NCBI GenBank assembly: GCA_022448365.1
Contig: JAKVCS010000003.1
Coordinates: forward strand, 1,302,001-1,366,000
DNA: 64,000 bases
Direction: 5' to 3'
Source: Saccharospirillaceae bacterium
Lineage (GTDB): Bacteria > Pseudomonadota > Gammaproteobacteria > Pseudomonadales > Oceanobacteraceae
Positions 25,817 through 34,937 of the stretch are shown here, one piece after another. The notes under the pieces are model-generated. The model saw only the letters and a list, made by a program, of their open reading frames with translations, was not told the origin of the DNA and did no database searches. A program made the position numbers and the translations under genes. The number at the start of each line of letters is the position of its first letter. The stretch's first letter is position 1.

Positions 25817-28651
25817 TTAATTTTTCGCAGCCAGCAAAGGTTTCAAAAAATGACCTGTGTGCGAAGCTTTTTCTTTTACAACCTTCTCGGGAGTACCTTC
25901 GGCGATAATGTAGCCACCTTTCGAGCCCCCCTCGGGCCCTAAGTCAACAATCCAGTCAGCGGTTTTAATCACATCGAGATTATGCTCAATCACAACAATC
26001 GTATTGCCGTGATCACGCAAACGATGCAATACCGCCAGTAACTGCTCAATATCATGGAAGTGCAAACCCGTGGTCGGCTCATCAAGAATATACAGGGTAG
26101 AGCCGGTGTCACGCTTGGACAGTTCTTTCGCCAGCTTCACACGCTGGGCTTCACCGCCGGACAACGTGGTCGCCGCCTGACCAAGTTTGATATAACTCAA
26201 ACCAACATCCATCAAAGTCTGTAATTTGCGTGCAACCGCTGGAATCGCATCAAAGAAAGTACGTGCATCTTCTACCGTCATATCCAGAACTTCGTGGATA
26301 TTTTTACCCTTATAGCGAATATCCAGTGTTTCCCGATTATAGCGCTTGCCTTTACACACATCACACGGCACATAAATATCCGCCAGGAAATGCATTTCAA
26401 CTTTAATAACACCATCACCCTGACAGGCTTCACAGCGACCGCCCTTTACGTTAAACGAAAAACGTCCGGCTTTATAGCCACGGGAGCGCGCTTCCTGAGT
26501 TCCGGCGAATAACTCACGCACCGGAGTGAAAATTCCTGTGTACGTTGCCGGATTAGAACGAGGCGTTCGACCAATCGGACTCTGATCAATATCCACTACT
26601 TTATCCAGCTGCTTCAGGCCATCAATTGATTCATAGTCTGAAGCCTTTAACGTGGTAGCACCGTTTAAGGCTGTTGCCGCCAGAGGGTACAAAGTACGGT
26701 TAATTAACGTTGATTTACCAGAACCGGAAACACCGGTAACACAAGTCATTAAACCCAGCGGGATAGTTAAATCAACATTATTGAGGTTATTGCCGGTTGC
26801 GCCGGTTAATGTCAGAACTTTATTGCTGTCGTAGGGAGTGCGCTCATTGGGTACTTCAATTTGCTTTTTACCGGATAAGTACTGAGCAGTAACGGAAGCA
26901 TTATTTTTAATAACCTGCTTTGGTGTTCCCTGTGCAATGACCTGACCACCATGAACACCCGCTCCTGGACCAATATCAATTAAATGATCAGCACTGCGAA
27001 TCGCATCTTCATCGTGCTCGACCACAATCACCGTATTACCAAGATCCCGCAAATGAAACAAAGTTTTCAACAAGCGATCGTTATCGCGTTGGTGTAACCC
27101 AATGGATGGCTCATCAAGGATATACATTACCCCGACCAGGCCCGCTCCAATTTGCGATGCCAAGCGAATACGCTGAGCTTCACCACCAGACAATGTATCC
27201 GAGCTGCGATTCAGCGTAAGATATTCAAGACCAACATTAACCAAAAACTGCAAACGTTCCCGGATTTCTTTCAGAATTTTTTCAGCAATTTCACCACGAT
27301 GACCATCCAAATGCAGGCCCGCGAAATATTCATGAGCTTCTTCCACTGGCATCGCAGTACAGGCGTGAATGGTTTTATCACCAACAAAAACATGACGCGC
27401 CTCGGTACGAAGACGCGATCCATTACACGAAGGACACGGCTGAACGCTTAAATATTTGGACAGCTCTTCGCGTACCATCTGCGAGTCTGTTTCACGATAA
27501 CGACGTTCAAGGTTGGGCAGCACACCTTCAAATACATGTTCTTTAAATATCTGATCGCCGCGGGAATTTACGTAATTAAAGCGAACCTCTTCATCGCCCG
27601 AACCTTCCAGCAGAATTTTCTGTTGTTTTTTCGTCAGTTTATTAAACGGCTTATCGATATCGAAACCGAAGTGTTCTGCCACCGACGTAATCATCTGAAA
27701 ATAGTAAACACTGCGGCGATCCCAACCACGGATCGCACCTTCTGCAACCGTGAGACTGGGATCCAATACCACCAAATCCGGATCAAAATACTGTTTAACA
27801 CCCAGGCCATCACAGCTCTGACAAGCACCTGCTGGGTTGTTGAATGAAAACAAACGAGGCTCCAGTTCAGACAAACTGTAACCACAGTGCGGGCACGAGA
27901 ATTGTGATGAAAACAACAGTGGTTCCGTTTTTTCGTCGTCCATAGACGCTGCCAACGCCAGACCACCGCTGAGTTCAATACAGGTTTCCAATGACTCGGA
28001 TAAGCGCTGCTCAATGCCGTCTTTGATCTTAAAGCGGTCAACCACCACTTCGATGCTGTGTTTTTTACGCTTATCCAATTCCGGAACATCATCCAGATCA
28101 CACACCAGGCCATCAATGCGGGCACGGATAAACCCCTGTGAACGTAAACTCTCGAATACGTGCAGATGCTCACCCTTACGATCACGAACAACGGGAGCGA
28201 GAATCATATACTTACTGCCTTCCGGCAAATCCATGATCGAGTCAACCATCTGACTGATGGTTTGCGCTTCCAGTGCAACGTCATGATCAGGGCAACGCGG
28301 AGTTCCGACTCGGGCAAACAGAAGGCGTAGATAATCGTAGATTTCAGTGACTGTGCCGACCGTCGAACGGGGATTATGTGAAGTCGATTTCTGTTCAATC
28401 GAAATCGCTGGAGAAAGCCCTTCAATCAGATCGACTTCCGGTTTTTCCATCATGGATAAAAACTGGCGCGCATAAGTTGATAAGGACTCAACGTAGCGGC
28501 GCTGACCTTCGGCGTATAACGTATCAAATGCCAAGGAAGACTTACCGGAACCACTTAATCCGGTAATAACAATGAGCTTATCGCGCGGAATGTCTAGATC
28601 AACATTCTTGAGGTTATGGGTACGAGCACCGCGAACCTGAATCTTATCCAT
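25817..28651 (-). CDS. uvrA: UvrABC system protein A
   Basis: This 944-residue damage-recognition ATPase of nucleotide excision repair has two ABC modules. The first Walker A is [16 protein letters not shown] near residue 31 and the second is [12 protein letters not shown] near 640. Two signature motifs (LSGGEAQRI and [15 protein letters not shown]) and the zinc-finger cysteine pairs (CxxC) are present. The length is typical (E. coli 940). The order uvrA, then MFS, then ssb follows Pseudomonas, with a CsgD-like gene inserted. No LexA-type CTG-N10-CAG is visible in the 80 bp upstream. Confidence 0.99.
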   Translation of the reverse strand: MDKIQVRGARTHNLKNVDLDIPRDKLIVITGLSGSGKSSLAFDTLYAEGQRRYVESLSTYARQFLSMMEKPEVDLIEGLSPAISIEQKSTSHNPRSTVGTVTEIYDYLRLLFARVGTPRCPDHDVALEAQTISQMVDSIMDLPEGSKYMILAPVVRDRKGEHLHVFESLRSQGFIRARIDGLVCDLDDVPELDKRKKHSIEVVVDRFKIKDGIEQRLSESLETCIELSGGLALAASMDDEKTEPLLFSSQFSCPHCGYSLSELEPRLFSFNNPAGACQSCDGLGVKQYFDPDLVVLDPSLTVAEGAIRGWDRRSVYYFQMITSVAEHFGFDIDKPFNKLTKKQQKILLEGSGDEEVRFNYVNSRGDQIFKEHVFEGVLPNLERRYRETDSQMVREELSKYLSVQPCPSCNGSRLRTEARHVFVGDKTIHACTAMPVEEAHEYFAGLHLDGHRGEIAEKILKEIRERLQFLVNVGLEYLTLNRSSDTLSGGEAQRIRLASQIGAGLVGVMYILDEPSIGLHQRDNDRLLKTLFHLRDLGNTVIVVEHDEDAIRSADHLIDIGPGAGVHGGQVIAQGTPKQVIKNNASVTAQYLSGKKQIEVPNERTPYDSNKVLTLTGATGNNLNNVDLTIPLGLMTCVTGVSGSGKSTLINRTLYPLAATALNGATTLKASDYESIDGLKQLDKVVDIDQSPIGRTPRSNPATYTGIFTPVRELFAGTQEARSRGYKAGRFSFNVKGGRCEACQGDGVIKVEMHFLADIYVPCDVCKGKRYNRETLDIRYKGKNIHEVLDMTVEDARTFFDAIPAVARKLQTLMDVGLSYIKLGQAATTLSGGEAQRVKLAKELSKRDTGSTLYILDEPTTGLHFHDIEQLLAVLHRLRDHGNTIVVIEHNLDVIKTADWIVDLGPEGGSKGGYIIAEGTPEKVVKEKASHTGHFLKPLLAAKN

Positions 28652-28731
28652 AAAACGGCTTTCACATCTATTTGAGAGAAAGTCGCTATTGTAAGCTAAC
28701 TATCAGGTTGGATCAGTAGCAAAAACGGGCT

Positions 28732-29412
28732 TTATTCCGCCATCTCATGCAACAGCTCGTCCATATTCTCCTGCGCCCAGTTGACGGCCTGGATGCGATT
28801 ACTGGCACCAATCTTTTTGAACAGATTGTAAATATGAGTTTTCACGGTGTGCATACTCACATTCAGCTGTTCGGCAATTTCCGTGTTAGTTGCACCGGTC
28901 GCCGTCAGCTTCAGAATCTGTTTTTCGCGCTTAGTCAACAAGGCAGCATGGGCCGACATACGGCGTGGCTTGTGACGAGTACGTTCCAGATAATGTGCCA
29001 TTAATTGTCTCGGCAGCCAGTACTCACCAGCAAACATACCCTGAATGCCTTTACTCAGCTGCTGTTGTGAAGAATCACGGTAGAAAAGACCGTTTACCAT
29101 CGGCCAGACAATCATACGCTCCATCGCGTGACCGCGAGGCGTATTGAAGAAGGCAACCATGACATCCATCGGTTGTTCGTAGATCGCCTCCAACAACTCC
29201 TGGATTTTCTCGGGACGCGCACTTTCAGCATCAATCAATGCCAGGGTCTTACACGGATAGGAGTTCCATTCTTCACGCCACTGGGGCTGGTTAACCAGCT
29301 GACAGTCGATATTAGTACGTTGATGAATAAAGCCGATGAGTATTGAGTTTTGCAGATTCTGCTGGCCAAACAGGATAATACGGCGGCCAGGGACAGTGTT
29401 CGTCTTTTCCAT
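28732..29412 (-). CDS. LuxR-family regulator, CsgD/VpsT-like
   Basis: This 226-residue regulator has an atypical receiver-like N-terminal domain and a LuxR helix-turn-helix at about 155-215 (LTKREKQILKLTATGATNTEIAEQL, in part). The ATG at 29412 with AAGGAG just upstream is the clear start. Size and layout fit CsgD and VpsT, biofilm-matrix regulators. A WLPR tetrapeptide (EYWLPRQLMAHYLE) sits where VpsT carries its W[F/L/M][T/S]R c-di-GMP-binding motif, so nucleotide sensing is possible, though the third residue differs. The target genes are not in this window. Confidence 0.85.
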   Translation of the reverse strand: MEKTNTVPGRRIILFGQQNLQNSILIGFIHQRTNIDCQLVNQPQWREEWNSYPCKTLALIDAESARPEKIQELLEAIYEQPMDVMVAFFNTPRGHAMERMIVWPMVNGLFYRDSSQQQLSKGIQGMFAGEYWLPRQLMAHYLERTRHKPRRMSAHAALLTKREKQILKLTATGATNTEIAEQLNVSMHTVKTHIYNLFKKIGASNRIQAVNWAQENMDELLHEMAE

Positions 29413-29460
29413 AAGTGAACTCCTTGTAGTAGTGTATCCGTTAACTCGTGATGCTCCATG

Positions 29461-29484
29461 CTTCTGGTTATCCACCACCAGAAG
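29461..29484 (-). promoter_or_regulatory. Inverted repeat upstream of the CsgD-like gene
   Basis: CTTCTGGT (29461-29468) and ACCAGAAG (29477-29484) form perfect 8-bp arms around an 8-nt spacer, starting 49 nt before the start codon. It could be an autoregulatory operator or a leader hairpin; nothing distinguishes the two. Confidence 0.4.
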
Positions 29485-29700
29485 GCTTCGAGTGTACGCA
29501 ATCTGACATAAATTGCTACTCGGAGACGGCAATTTTTTTAGTACTTTCTACGCAATTTGATGCATTAAGTCCGGCCGGTTTGAGGCTTTAGGCAGCATCA
29601 ATTTCGAATGTCTTCCGATTCCCTTGTTAATGGCTAATCAAATCCGCCCTGAGCTGGTACACTATCGCCCTTTTTCAATCCGTCACAGAGCCGAACTGTT

Positions 29701-31083
29701 TTGACCCAAGCAGCAGCACTATCATCCTCAGAGCAACGCGCCGTTGTGTCGCTGGCATCCTTGTATGCTTTGCGCATGCTCGGTCTGTTTATGGTGCTGC
29801 CAGTGATGATGCTCGACGGTCAGAAACTTGAAGGGGCCACACCCGAGCTATTGGGCCTGGCGATGGGGATTTATGGCCTGACTCAGGCGCTGCTACAGAT
29901 TCCGGCAGGCAGTTTGTCGGACCGTATCGGTCGAAAACCTGTGATTATTGGCGGACTAATTGTCTTTGCCGCAGGTAGCCTGATTGCCGCCAACGCAGAC
30001 AGTGTTTATGGCGTTATCATTGGCCGCGCACTGCAAGGGGGTGGTGCCATAGCCAGTGCCATTATGGCGCTGGTTACCGATCTGACCCGCGAAGAAAACC
30101 GCATGAAAGCCATGGCGTCTATTGGTGCCAGCATCGGTTTGTCCTTCTCCGTTGCGTTGGTTCTGGGTCCCTGGCTGGCCAGTATCGGTGGCTTGAGCAC
30201 CATTTTCTTTATTACTGCCATTCTGGCCATTGGCGGTGTATTCGTCACTGTATTTGCTATTCCTAACCCGGCTCAGCTGGTGCACCGTGACTCCAGTGCG
30301 GTACTCAGTGAGGTCAGAAAGCAACTGAGTAACCGCCAACTCTGGCCCCTCAATATCGGCATTTTCATTCTTCACGCACTGATGGTGGCTATTTTTGTTG
30401 CCATTCCGCTGCAACTGAAACAACAAGGCCTGGCAGCGGAGCAACACAGCTGGGTGTATCTGCCGGTTCTGGTTGTAGCATTTATTCTGATGGTGCCTTT
30501 TATCATTGTGGCCGAGAAACGCCGCAAGATGAAAAGCGTGGTGCTGACAGGTGCTGGCGTGATTGCTCTGACGCTGTTTCTGATGAGCATGGCCAACAGT
30601 CTGTGGCACTGGGTAGTATTGCTGCTGCTCTATTTCTGGGGCTTTAATTTGATGGAAGCCAGTCTGCCATCGTGGTTGAGTAAGGTAGCTCCTGCCGGTG
30701 CCAAAGGCAGCGCTATGGGTATTTATTCCAGCATGCAGTTTCTCGGTGCCTTTGTTGGCGGTAGTCTGGGTGGCTGGATACTGGCTGATTTTGACAGGGA
30801 AATCCTGTTTGTCGGCCTCGCATTATTGATGATAATTTGGGCGGTGATTATCTGGCTCACATCACCGCCACAACATCTGACCAGCGTGCGCATGGCGGTG
30901 AGAAACACAACCAGCGAACGACAACTTAAACAACTTACGGCACTGACCGGTGTTTCTGAGGTCAGTCTGCTTGCCAGTGAAGGCGCCATTTATTTAAAAG
31001 TCAGCGCTGAAGCCTTTGATATGAATCAGGCCTCAGCCATCATTAATTCTGAAAACGGAGAACAGCATGGGTCGCAGCCTTAA
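29701..31083 (+). CDS. MFS transporter with C-terminal YAM-like domain (YajR type)
   Basis: This 460-residue major facilitator has twelve predicted TM helices. The family motif between helices 2 and 3 is clear ([16 protein letters not shown]). After the last helix comes a ~60-residue soluble domain with a ferredoxin-like pattern ([20 protein letters not shown]), like the YAM domain of E. coli YajR. The start is a TTG at 29701; later ATGs would cut the first helix. It overlaps ssb by 17 bp, so the two are coupled. It occupies the same position as PA4233 in Pseudomonas. The substrate is unknown. Confidence 0.87.
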   Translation: MTQAAALSSSEQRAVVSLASLYALRMLGLFMVLPVMMLDGQKLEGATPELLGLAMGIYGLTQALLQIPAGSLSDRIGRKPVIIGGLIVFAAGSLIAANADSVYGVIIGRALQGGGAIASAIMALVTDLTREENRMKAMASIGASIGLSFSVALVLGPWLASIGGLSTIFFITAILAIGGVFVTVFAIPNPAQLVHRDSSAVLSEVRKQLSNRQLWPLNIGIFILHALMVAIFVAIPLQLKQQGLAAEQHSWVYLPVLVVAFILMVPFIIVAEKRRKMKSVVLTGAGVIALTLFLMSMANSLWHWVVLLLLYFWGFNLMEASLPSWLSKVAPAGAKGSAMGIYSSMQFLGAFVGGSLGGWILADFDREILFVGLALLMIIWAVIIWLTSPPQHLTSVRMAVRNTTSERQLKQLTALTGVSEVSLLASEGAIYLKVSAEAFDMNQASAIINSENGEQHGSQP

Positions 31084-31789
31084 TAAAGTGACACTTATCG
31101 GTACTCTGGGTCGTGACCCTGAAGTTCGTTTTATGCCAAACGGCAATGCCGTTGCCAATCTGTCATTGGCAACTGACGAAAGCTACAACGACAAACAAAG
31201 CGGCCAGAAAGTTGAACAAACAGAATGGCACCGCATCACTGTGTACGGCAAGCTGGCTGAAATTGTGCAGCAGTATCTGAAAAAGGGTTCCAAAGCCTAC
31301 TTCGAGGGAAAGCTGCGTACCCGCGAGTGGGAGAAAGACGGTGTCAAACGCTACACCACGGAAATCATTGCCAACGACATGCTGATGCTCGACAGTCGTG
31401 GCGATAATATGGGCGGTGGCATGGGTGCACCTGCCGGTGGTTTCCAGTCTGCCGGTCAGATGATGAATCAGGGAGCAGCACCGATGGCCGGTATGACAGC
31501 CGCGCCACAACAGACGCAACAACAGGCGCCTCAGCAAGCGGGCTATCAACAACCAGCGCCACAGCAGGCAGCCCAGCAGCCAATGAATCCAGCAGGCGGT
31601 TATCAACAACCGGGCATGGCGCCACAGCAAGCACCTCAGGCGTCGCCACAACAACGACCCGCTGCGGCACCACATCAGGCAGCTCCGCAGCAAGGTGGTT
31701 ACCAACAGCCAGCACCGCAACAGGCGCCACAATCAGCACCCCAACCAAATAACAGCTTCGACGACTTTGACGACGACATCCCATTCTGA
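31067..31789 (+). CDS. ssb: Single-stranded DNA-binding protein
   Basis: This 240-residue protein protects single-stranded DNA and recruits repair partners. The OB fold spans residues 1-110 ([32 protein letters not shown]). A long Gln/Pro/Ala-rich linker (about 120-230) contains repeated [10 protein letters not shown]-like units, and the acidic tip ends in DDIPF, the protein-interaction tail. E. coli SSB has 178 residues, so the linker is about 60 longer. It starts inside the end of the MFS gene and is followed by a strong terminator. Confidence 0.98.
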   Translation: MGRSLNKVTLIGTLGRDPEVRFMPNGNAVANLSLATDESYNDKQSGQKVEQTEWHRITVYGKLAEIVQQYLKKGSKAYFEGKLRTREWEKDGVKRYTTEIIANDMLMLDSRGDNMGGGMGAPAGGFQSAGQMMNQGAAPMAGMTAAPQQTQQQAPQQAGYQQPAPQQAAQQPMNPAGGYQQPGMAPQQAPQASPQQRPAAAPHQAAPQQGGYQQPAPQQAPQSAPQPNNSFDDFDDDIPF

Positions 31790-31815
31790 TGTCTACCTGA
31801 GAAATATGGCGTTTT

Positions 31816-31853
31816 AAAAGCCCCGACCGGTGTTCTCCGGCCGGGGCTTTTTC
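31816..31853 (+). terminator. Intrinsic terminator after ssb
   Basis: AAAAGCCCCGACCGG and CCGGCCGGGGCTTTTT pair with a single mismatch (A against C) over about 14 bp around a 6-nt loop. The T tract continues into TTC. Confidence 0.92.
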
Positions 31854-31908
31854 TTCACCACCAGCCAAGACATAATACGTCCATCTTAACGGAACCCGAG
31901 AGGTCATC

Positions 31909-32715
31909 ATGTCATCCTGGCAGCTGATTATTCAGCAACAGATTGTGAAACCACTGCAAACGCGAGCAGGTACCTTCGGTTTATTGGCCAGTCTCGGAAT
32001 CTGGATTTTATTCCTGTATTACCCAATCCGTAAAAGTGCCGAAGCCTTCTCTGATCCAACCAGTCCGGTGGAAGGTATTGTAAGTGCTGTGGGTCTGGAC
32101 AACCTGGCAAACTGGGTATTGCCAGAACTGGGCGCCTACTGGGCGCTGGCGCTTTACGTACTACCACCCTTCGCCATTCTGGTGGCGGCCGATCAAATGA
32201 TCAGTGAACGGCTGCGTGGAGGTCTGCGTTTTTTATTATTGCGCGCCAAGCGGGACGAATTATTTTTTGGTCGTTTTGCCGGGCAACTTATCATCCAGCT
32301 GCTGTTAATTATCGCGACCATTTTTTCCGCGTCGATGATGGGAGTTCTGCGCACTGGCGACTCCGGGTTCATTGTGGTCCACAGTCACACACTGCTCATT
32401 ACTGGTGTCCAGTTATTGATTATTGTGATGCCTTTTATTGCGCTGATGTCTCTGCTATCGGTACTGCTGAATAAAGTCCGTACAGCTACCATCATCGCCA
32501 TGTTGTTGTTTGCGTTTGGTGAAAGTGTGTTTCGCTGGTTAGGCACCAAAGTACCGGGGCTGGACTATCTGGCGTTGTTAGTGCCGGGCAATCAGTTGTC
32601 ACAGATGCTGAATAATCTGCCACCGGATACCTGGGATTTACTCGCTTACCCGATCGCACAAAGCCTGGTATTTATGATCGTCGGTTATCTGCTGTTTCGG
32701 AGACAAAGTGTATGA
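31909..32715 (+). CDS. ABC-2 type transporter permease
   Basis: This 268-residue integral membrane protein has about six TM helices, with the ABC-2 pattern of an early TM (GLLASLGIWILFLYYPI), a cytoplasmic loop with SERLRGGLRFLLLRAKRDE (the coupling region seen in NosY/CcmB-type permeases) and a cluster of late helices. It overlaps the downstream ATPase gene by four bases (ATGA), so they are translationally coupled. It appears to export or move an unknown substrate. No other transporter parts are beside it. Confidence 0.85.
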   Translation: MSSWQLIIQQQIVKPLQTRAGTFGLLASLGIWILFLYYPIRKSAEAFSDPTSPVEGIVSAVGLDNLANWVLPELGAYWALALYVLPPFAILVAADQMISERLRGGLRFLLLRAKRDELFFGRFAGQLIIQLLLIIATIFSASMMGVLRTGDSGFIVVHSHTLLITGVQLLIIVMPFIALMSLLSVLLNKVRTATIIAMLLFAFGESVFRWLGTKVPGLDYLALLVPGNQLSQMLNNLPPDTWDLLAYPIAQSLVFMIVGYLLFRRQSV

Positions 32716-33605
32716 CGGTATTAATTCGTTGCCAGAATCTGTGCAAATCGTATGGCGCAACCAAAGCGCTGGACGATGTCTCCTTCGAAATATCTGCCGG
32801 TAACCCGGTGGCTTTGGTTGGCCCGAACGGCGCTGGCAAAAGCACGCTGTTCAGTATTTTATGCGGCTATCAAAATGCCTCCGCCGGAGACGTGGAAATC
32901 TTTGGTGAGACACCCATAGCCGCCACATTATCCGGCAAGCTGGGAGCCTTACCTCAGGATGCATTGTTCGACCCGGATTTAACCCTACTGGAGCAATTGG
33001 TGTTTTTTGCCCGGCTACAGGGTTTTGACCGCAAAGCAGCCAACCATGAATGTCTGCGGGTGCTGGAATTAATGGGCCTGAAGGATAAACAAAATACACT
33101 GCCTACGGCACTTAGCCATGGAATGCGTAAACGATTGAGTATCGCCCAGGCATTAATTGGTAGCCCGCAACTGGTGTTATTGGATGAACCGACGGCCGGA
33201 CTGGACCCGGAGAATGCGCGTAATATTCGCGAGGTGATCCGCGACTTGTCGGATCAAACCACCTTTGTCATCAGTTCCCACAACCTGAATGAGCTGGAAC
33301 GGTTATGTAACCAAGTGCTGTTTCTGGAACAAGGTCGCTTGCGGCTGGATCAGAATATTGAGCAGCAGGCTCAGGGCAATATCACATTACGCTTGTGGCA
33401 GGAAAATCATCAGATCATCACGGCAATAGGACAGTTATCCGGTGTGCAACAGGTAAGCGCCAAACACGAAGAAATCTTCATTGATTACGACGCAGCGCTC
33501 AATCCCATTGTCGACCAGCACCTGCTGCAGTTACTGGCCGAACACCAACTGGGTTATCGCCAGCTCAGCCATGGTCGCTCGCTAGAACAGCAGTTGTTCA
33601 GCTAA
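32712..33605 (+). CDS. ABC transporter ATP-binding protein
   Basis: This 297-residue ATPase of the ABC-2/drug-resistance group has Walker A GPNGAGKSTLFSIL near residue 37, a signature LSHGMRKRLSIAQAL, Walker B LVLLDEPTAGLDPE and the H-loop ISSHNLNELERL. The signature begins LSHG rather than LSGG, as happens in this subgroup. A ~75-residue C-terminal extension follows. It pairs with the upstream permease; the 3' end overlaps the convergent FAH-family gene by 8 bp. Confidence 0.92.
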   Translation: MTVLIRCQNLCKSYGATKALDDVSFEISAGNPVALVGPNGAGKSTLFSILCGYQNASAGDVEIFGETPIAATLSGKLGALPQDALFDPDLTLLEQLVFFARLQGFDRKAANHECLRVLELMGLKDKQNTLPTALSHGMRKRLSIAQALIGSPQLVLLDEPTAGLDPENARNIREVIRDLSDQTTFVISSHNLNELERLCNQVLFLEQGRLRLDQNIEQQAQGNITLRLWQENHQIITAIGQLSGVQQVSAKHEEIFIDYDAALNPIVDQHLLQLLAEHQLGYRQLSHGRSLEQQLFS

Positions 33606-34263
33606 CGGAGGTAGTGACTTCGATCATATCCGCGAGACGTGCGGTCAACTGGTCACCGCTTTCCAGCGGGCCTACTCCCGCCGGTGTACCGGTTAATACG
33701 ATGTCGCCGGGATTCAGGGTAAAGCTCTGACTGATATGGGCTAGTAAGGGTAGGATCGGAAATAACATGTCACGGCTGTTACCATCCTGCTGCAACTTGC
33801 CATTACGGATTAACTGCAATGAAAGGTTTTTCCAGTCGCTGATTTGATCGACACTGACAAATTCGGAAATCGGGCAGGCACCGTCAAATGCTTTGGCGCG
33901 CTCCCAAGGATGACCTTTATCTTTTAACTGCGCCTGCACATCACGAAGGGTTAAATCCAAACCCAGACCAACCGCCTGAATCGACTTCTCCGCCTGCTGC
34001 TCATCCGCCTGGCTCAGCGTTTCCCCAATTAATAACGCAATTTCCAGTTCGTGGTGCACACTGCCCTGATCCACTGGAATATTCAGTGTCTCGCCCATAT
34101 CAACAACGGAACTGACGGGCTTCATAAACAGAATGGGTTGAGCAGGAATGGGATTGTTCAGCTCTTTGGCGTGTTCGGCGTAATTTCGCCCGACACACAC
34201 AACTTTGCCAATGGTCGGTCCGGACTGAGCGTCACGGATTACAGGAGAAAATACAGCGGTCAT
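33598..34263 (-). CDS. Fumarylacetoacetate hydrolase family protein (acylpyruvase-like)
   Basis: This 221-residue metal-dependent C-C bond hydrolase resembles FAHD1/YcgM-type acylpyruvases. Family marks are VVCVGRNYAEHAKELNN, the metal-binding HHELEIALLIG and the C-terminal GDIVLTGTPAGVGPLESGD. I chose the ATG at 34263 (MTAVFSPVIRDAQ); an in-frame start at 34305 would add 14 residues of poor fit. It is convergent with the ABC ATPase and overlaps it by 8 bp. The substrate cannot be told from sequence; oxaloacetate or acylpyruvates are known for relatives. Confidence 0.9.
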   Translation of the reverse strand: MTAVFSPVIRDAQSGPTIGKVVCVGRNYAEHAKELNNPIPAQPILFMKPVSSVVDMGETLNIPVDQGSVHHELEIALLIGETLSQADEQQAEKSIQAVGLGLDLTLRDVQAQLKDKGHPWERAKAFDGACPISEFVSVDQISDWKNLSLQLIRNGKLQQDGNSRDMLFPILPLLAHISQSFTLNPGDIVLTGTPAGVGPLESGDQLTARLADMIEVTTSVS

Positions 34264-34330
34264 AACAGCCCCCGAAAAATTGAGGCTGCAGTATAACCTA
34301 TCCATTTTTCGTTTGGCGGTGATGGAGGCA

Positions 34331-34687
34331 TCAGTGGTTACGAATCAGTTCACCCAGCTCGCGATTCATCTCAGCCGGATCTTCCAGGTTGTATTCCAGT
34401 AAGCGGCGCAAGGTTGTCATACTATCAAGGTCCATCGAATCAGATGCAAAACCAACAACGTCATCATCAATATGAACCAGCGAGCCTTCCATCTGAATGG
34501 TTTCGTTTTCTGACAATATCAGACTCACTCGCACGGTTTGCTCAAGGTGCCAGTTAACTCCCTCGGGACGTACCAACAAAATGCCGCGCAGGCTGATGTC
34601 CAGACAATGGGTTTCCAGGCGCTGCTCATGGGTGATCACCTGAACACGCTGAAAGAAGTGAACACGCTTAAACTGGCGCTGCTCCAT
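34331..34687 (-). CDS. PilZ-domain cyclic di-GMP-binding protein
   Basis: This 118-residue protein consists of a single PilZ domain. The RxxxR motif is at residues 4-8 (RQFKR) and the DxSxxG motif at 30-35 (DISLRG), so both c-di-GMP contact sites are intact. Single-domain PilZ proteins act as adaptors that alter motility or polysaccharide output when the nucleotide binds. It stands alone between the FAH gene and the inverted-repeat element; a promoter is expected in the 100 bp upstream but none is clear. Confidence 0.92.
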   Translation of the reverse strand: MEQRQFKRVHFFQRVQVITHEQRLETHCLDISLRGILLVRPEGVNWHLEQTVRVSLILSENETIQMEGSLVHIDDDVVGFASDSMDLDSMTTLRRLLEYNLEDPAEMNRELGELIRNH

Positions 34688-34790
34688 GGAAATAAACTCT
34701 CAACTGATACCTCTGACTTAGGTTTAGCTGATTTAAGGGAATTAGCAAACGAGTGTTATGTATTGGAGGGAGATAATTAGAGCTATTTAT

Positions 34791-34900
34791 CATTTAAGTA
34801 CCGGTTATTTTTCTATCGCCGGATCTGTAGGCCATCCATGACCTTAGATCCTGACGCGGCGTGCCACCGCTGCTTTGGAAAAATAACCGATACTCAAATG
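34791..34900 (-). repeat. 110-bp element with 23-bp inverted terminal arms
   Basis: The arms at 34791-34813 and 34878-34900 match at 21 of 23 positions as an inverted repeat. In minus-strand RNA the two differences become G-U wobbles, giving an unbroken 23-bp helix. The 64-nt centre has two smaller hairpins: GGATCT/AGATCC (34821-34826, 34846-34851) with an inner AGG/CCT, and GCGG/CCGC (34856-34859, 34867-34870). It lies between ettA and the PilZ gene. There is no target duplication, so it could be a structured RNA, a long-range terminator or a decayed miniature element. Confidence 0.7.
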
Positions 34901-34937
34901 TTTCTTTGTGCTTAACCTGCAACACAGATTACACGGC

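Noticed and set aside
28652-29700. LexA/SOS box for uvrA or ssb
   Set aside because: I found no CTG-N10-CAG in the upstream regions of uvrA or the MFS-ssb pair.
31163-31732. Long frame antisense to ssb
   Set aside because: It is the mirror of the repetitive Gln/Pro linker and has no independent support.
34791-34900. Integron attC site
   Set aside because: The arms lack the RYYYAAC and GTTRRRY core sites at their ends, and no integrase or cassette is nearby.
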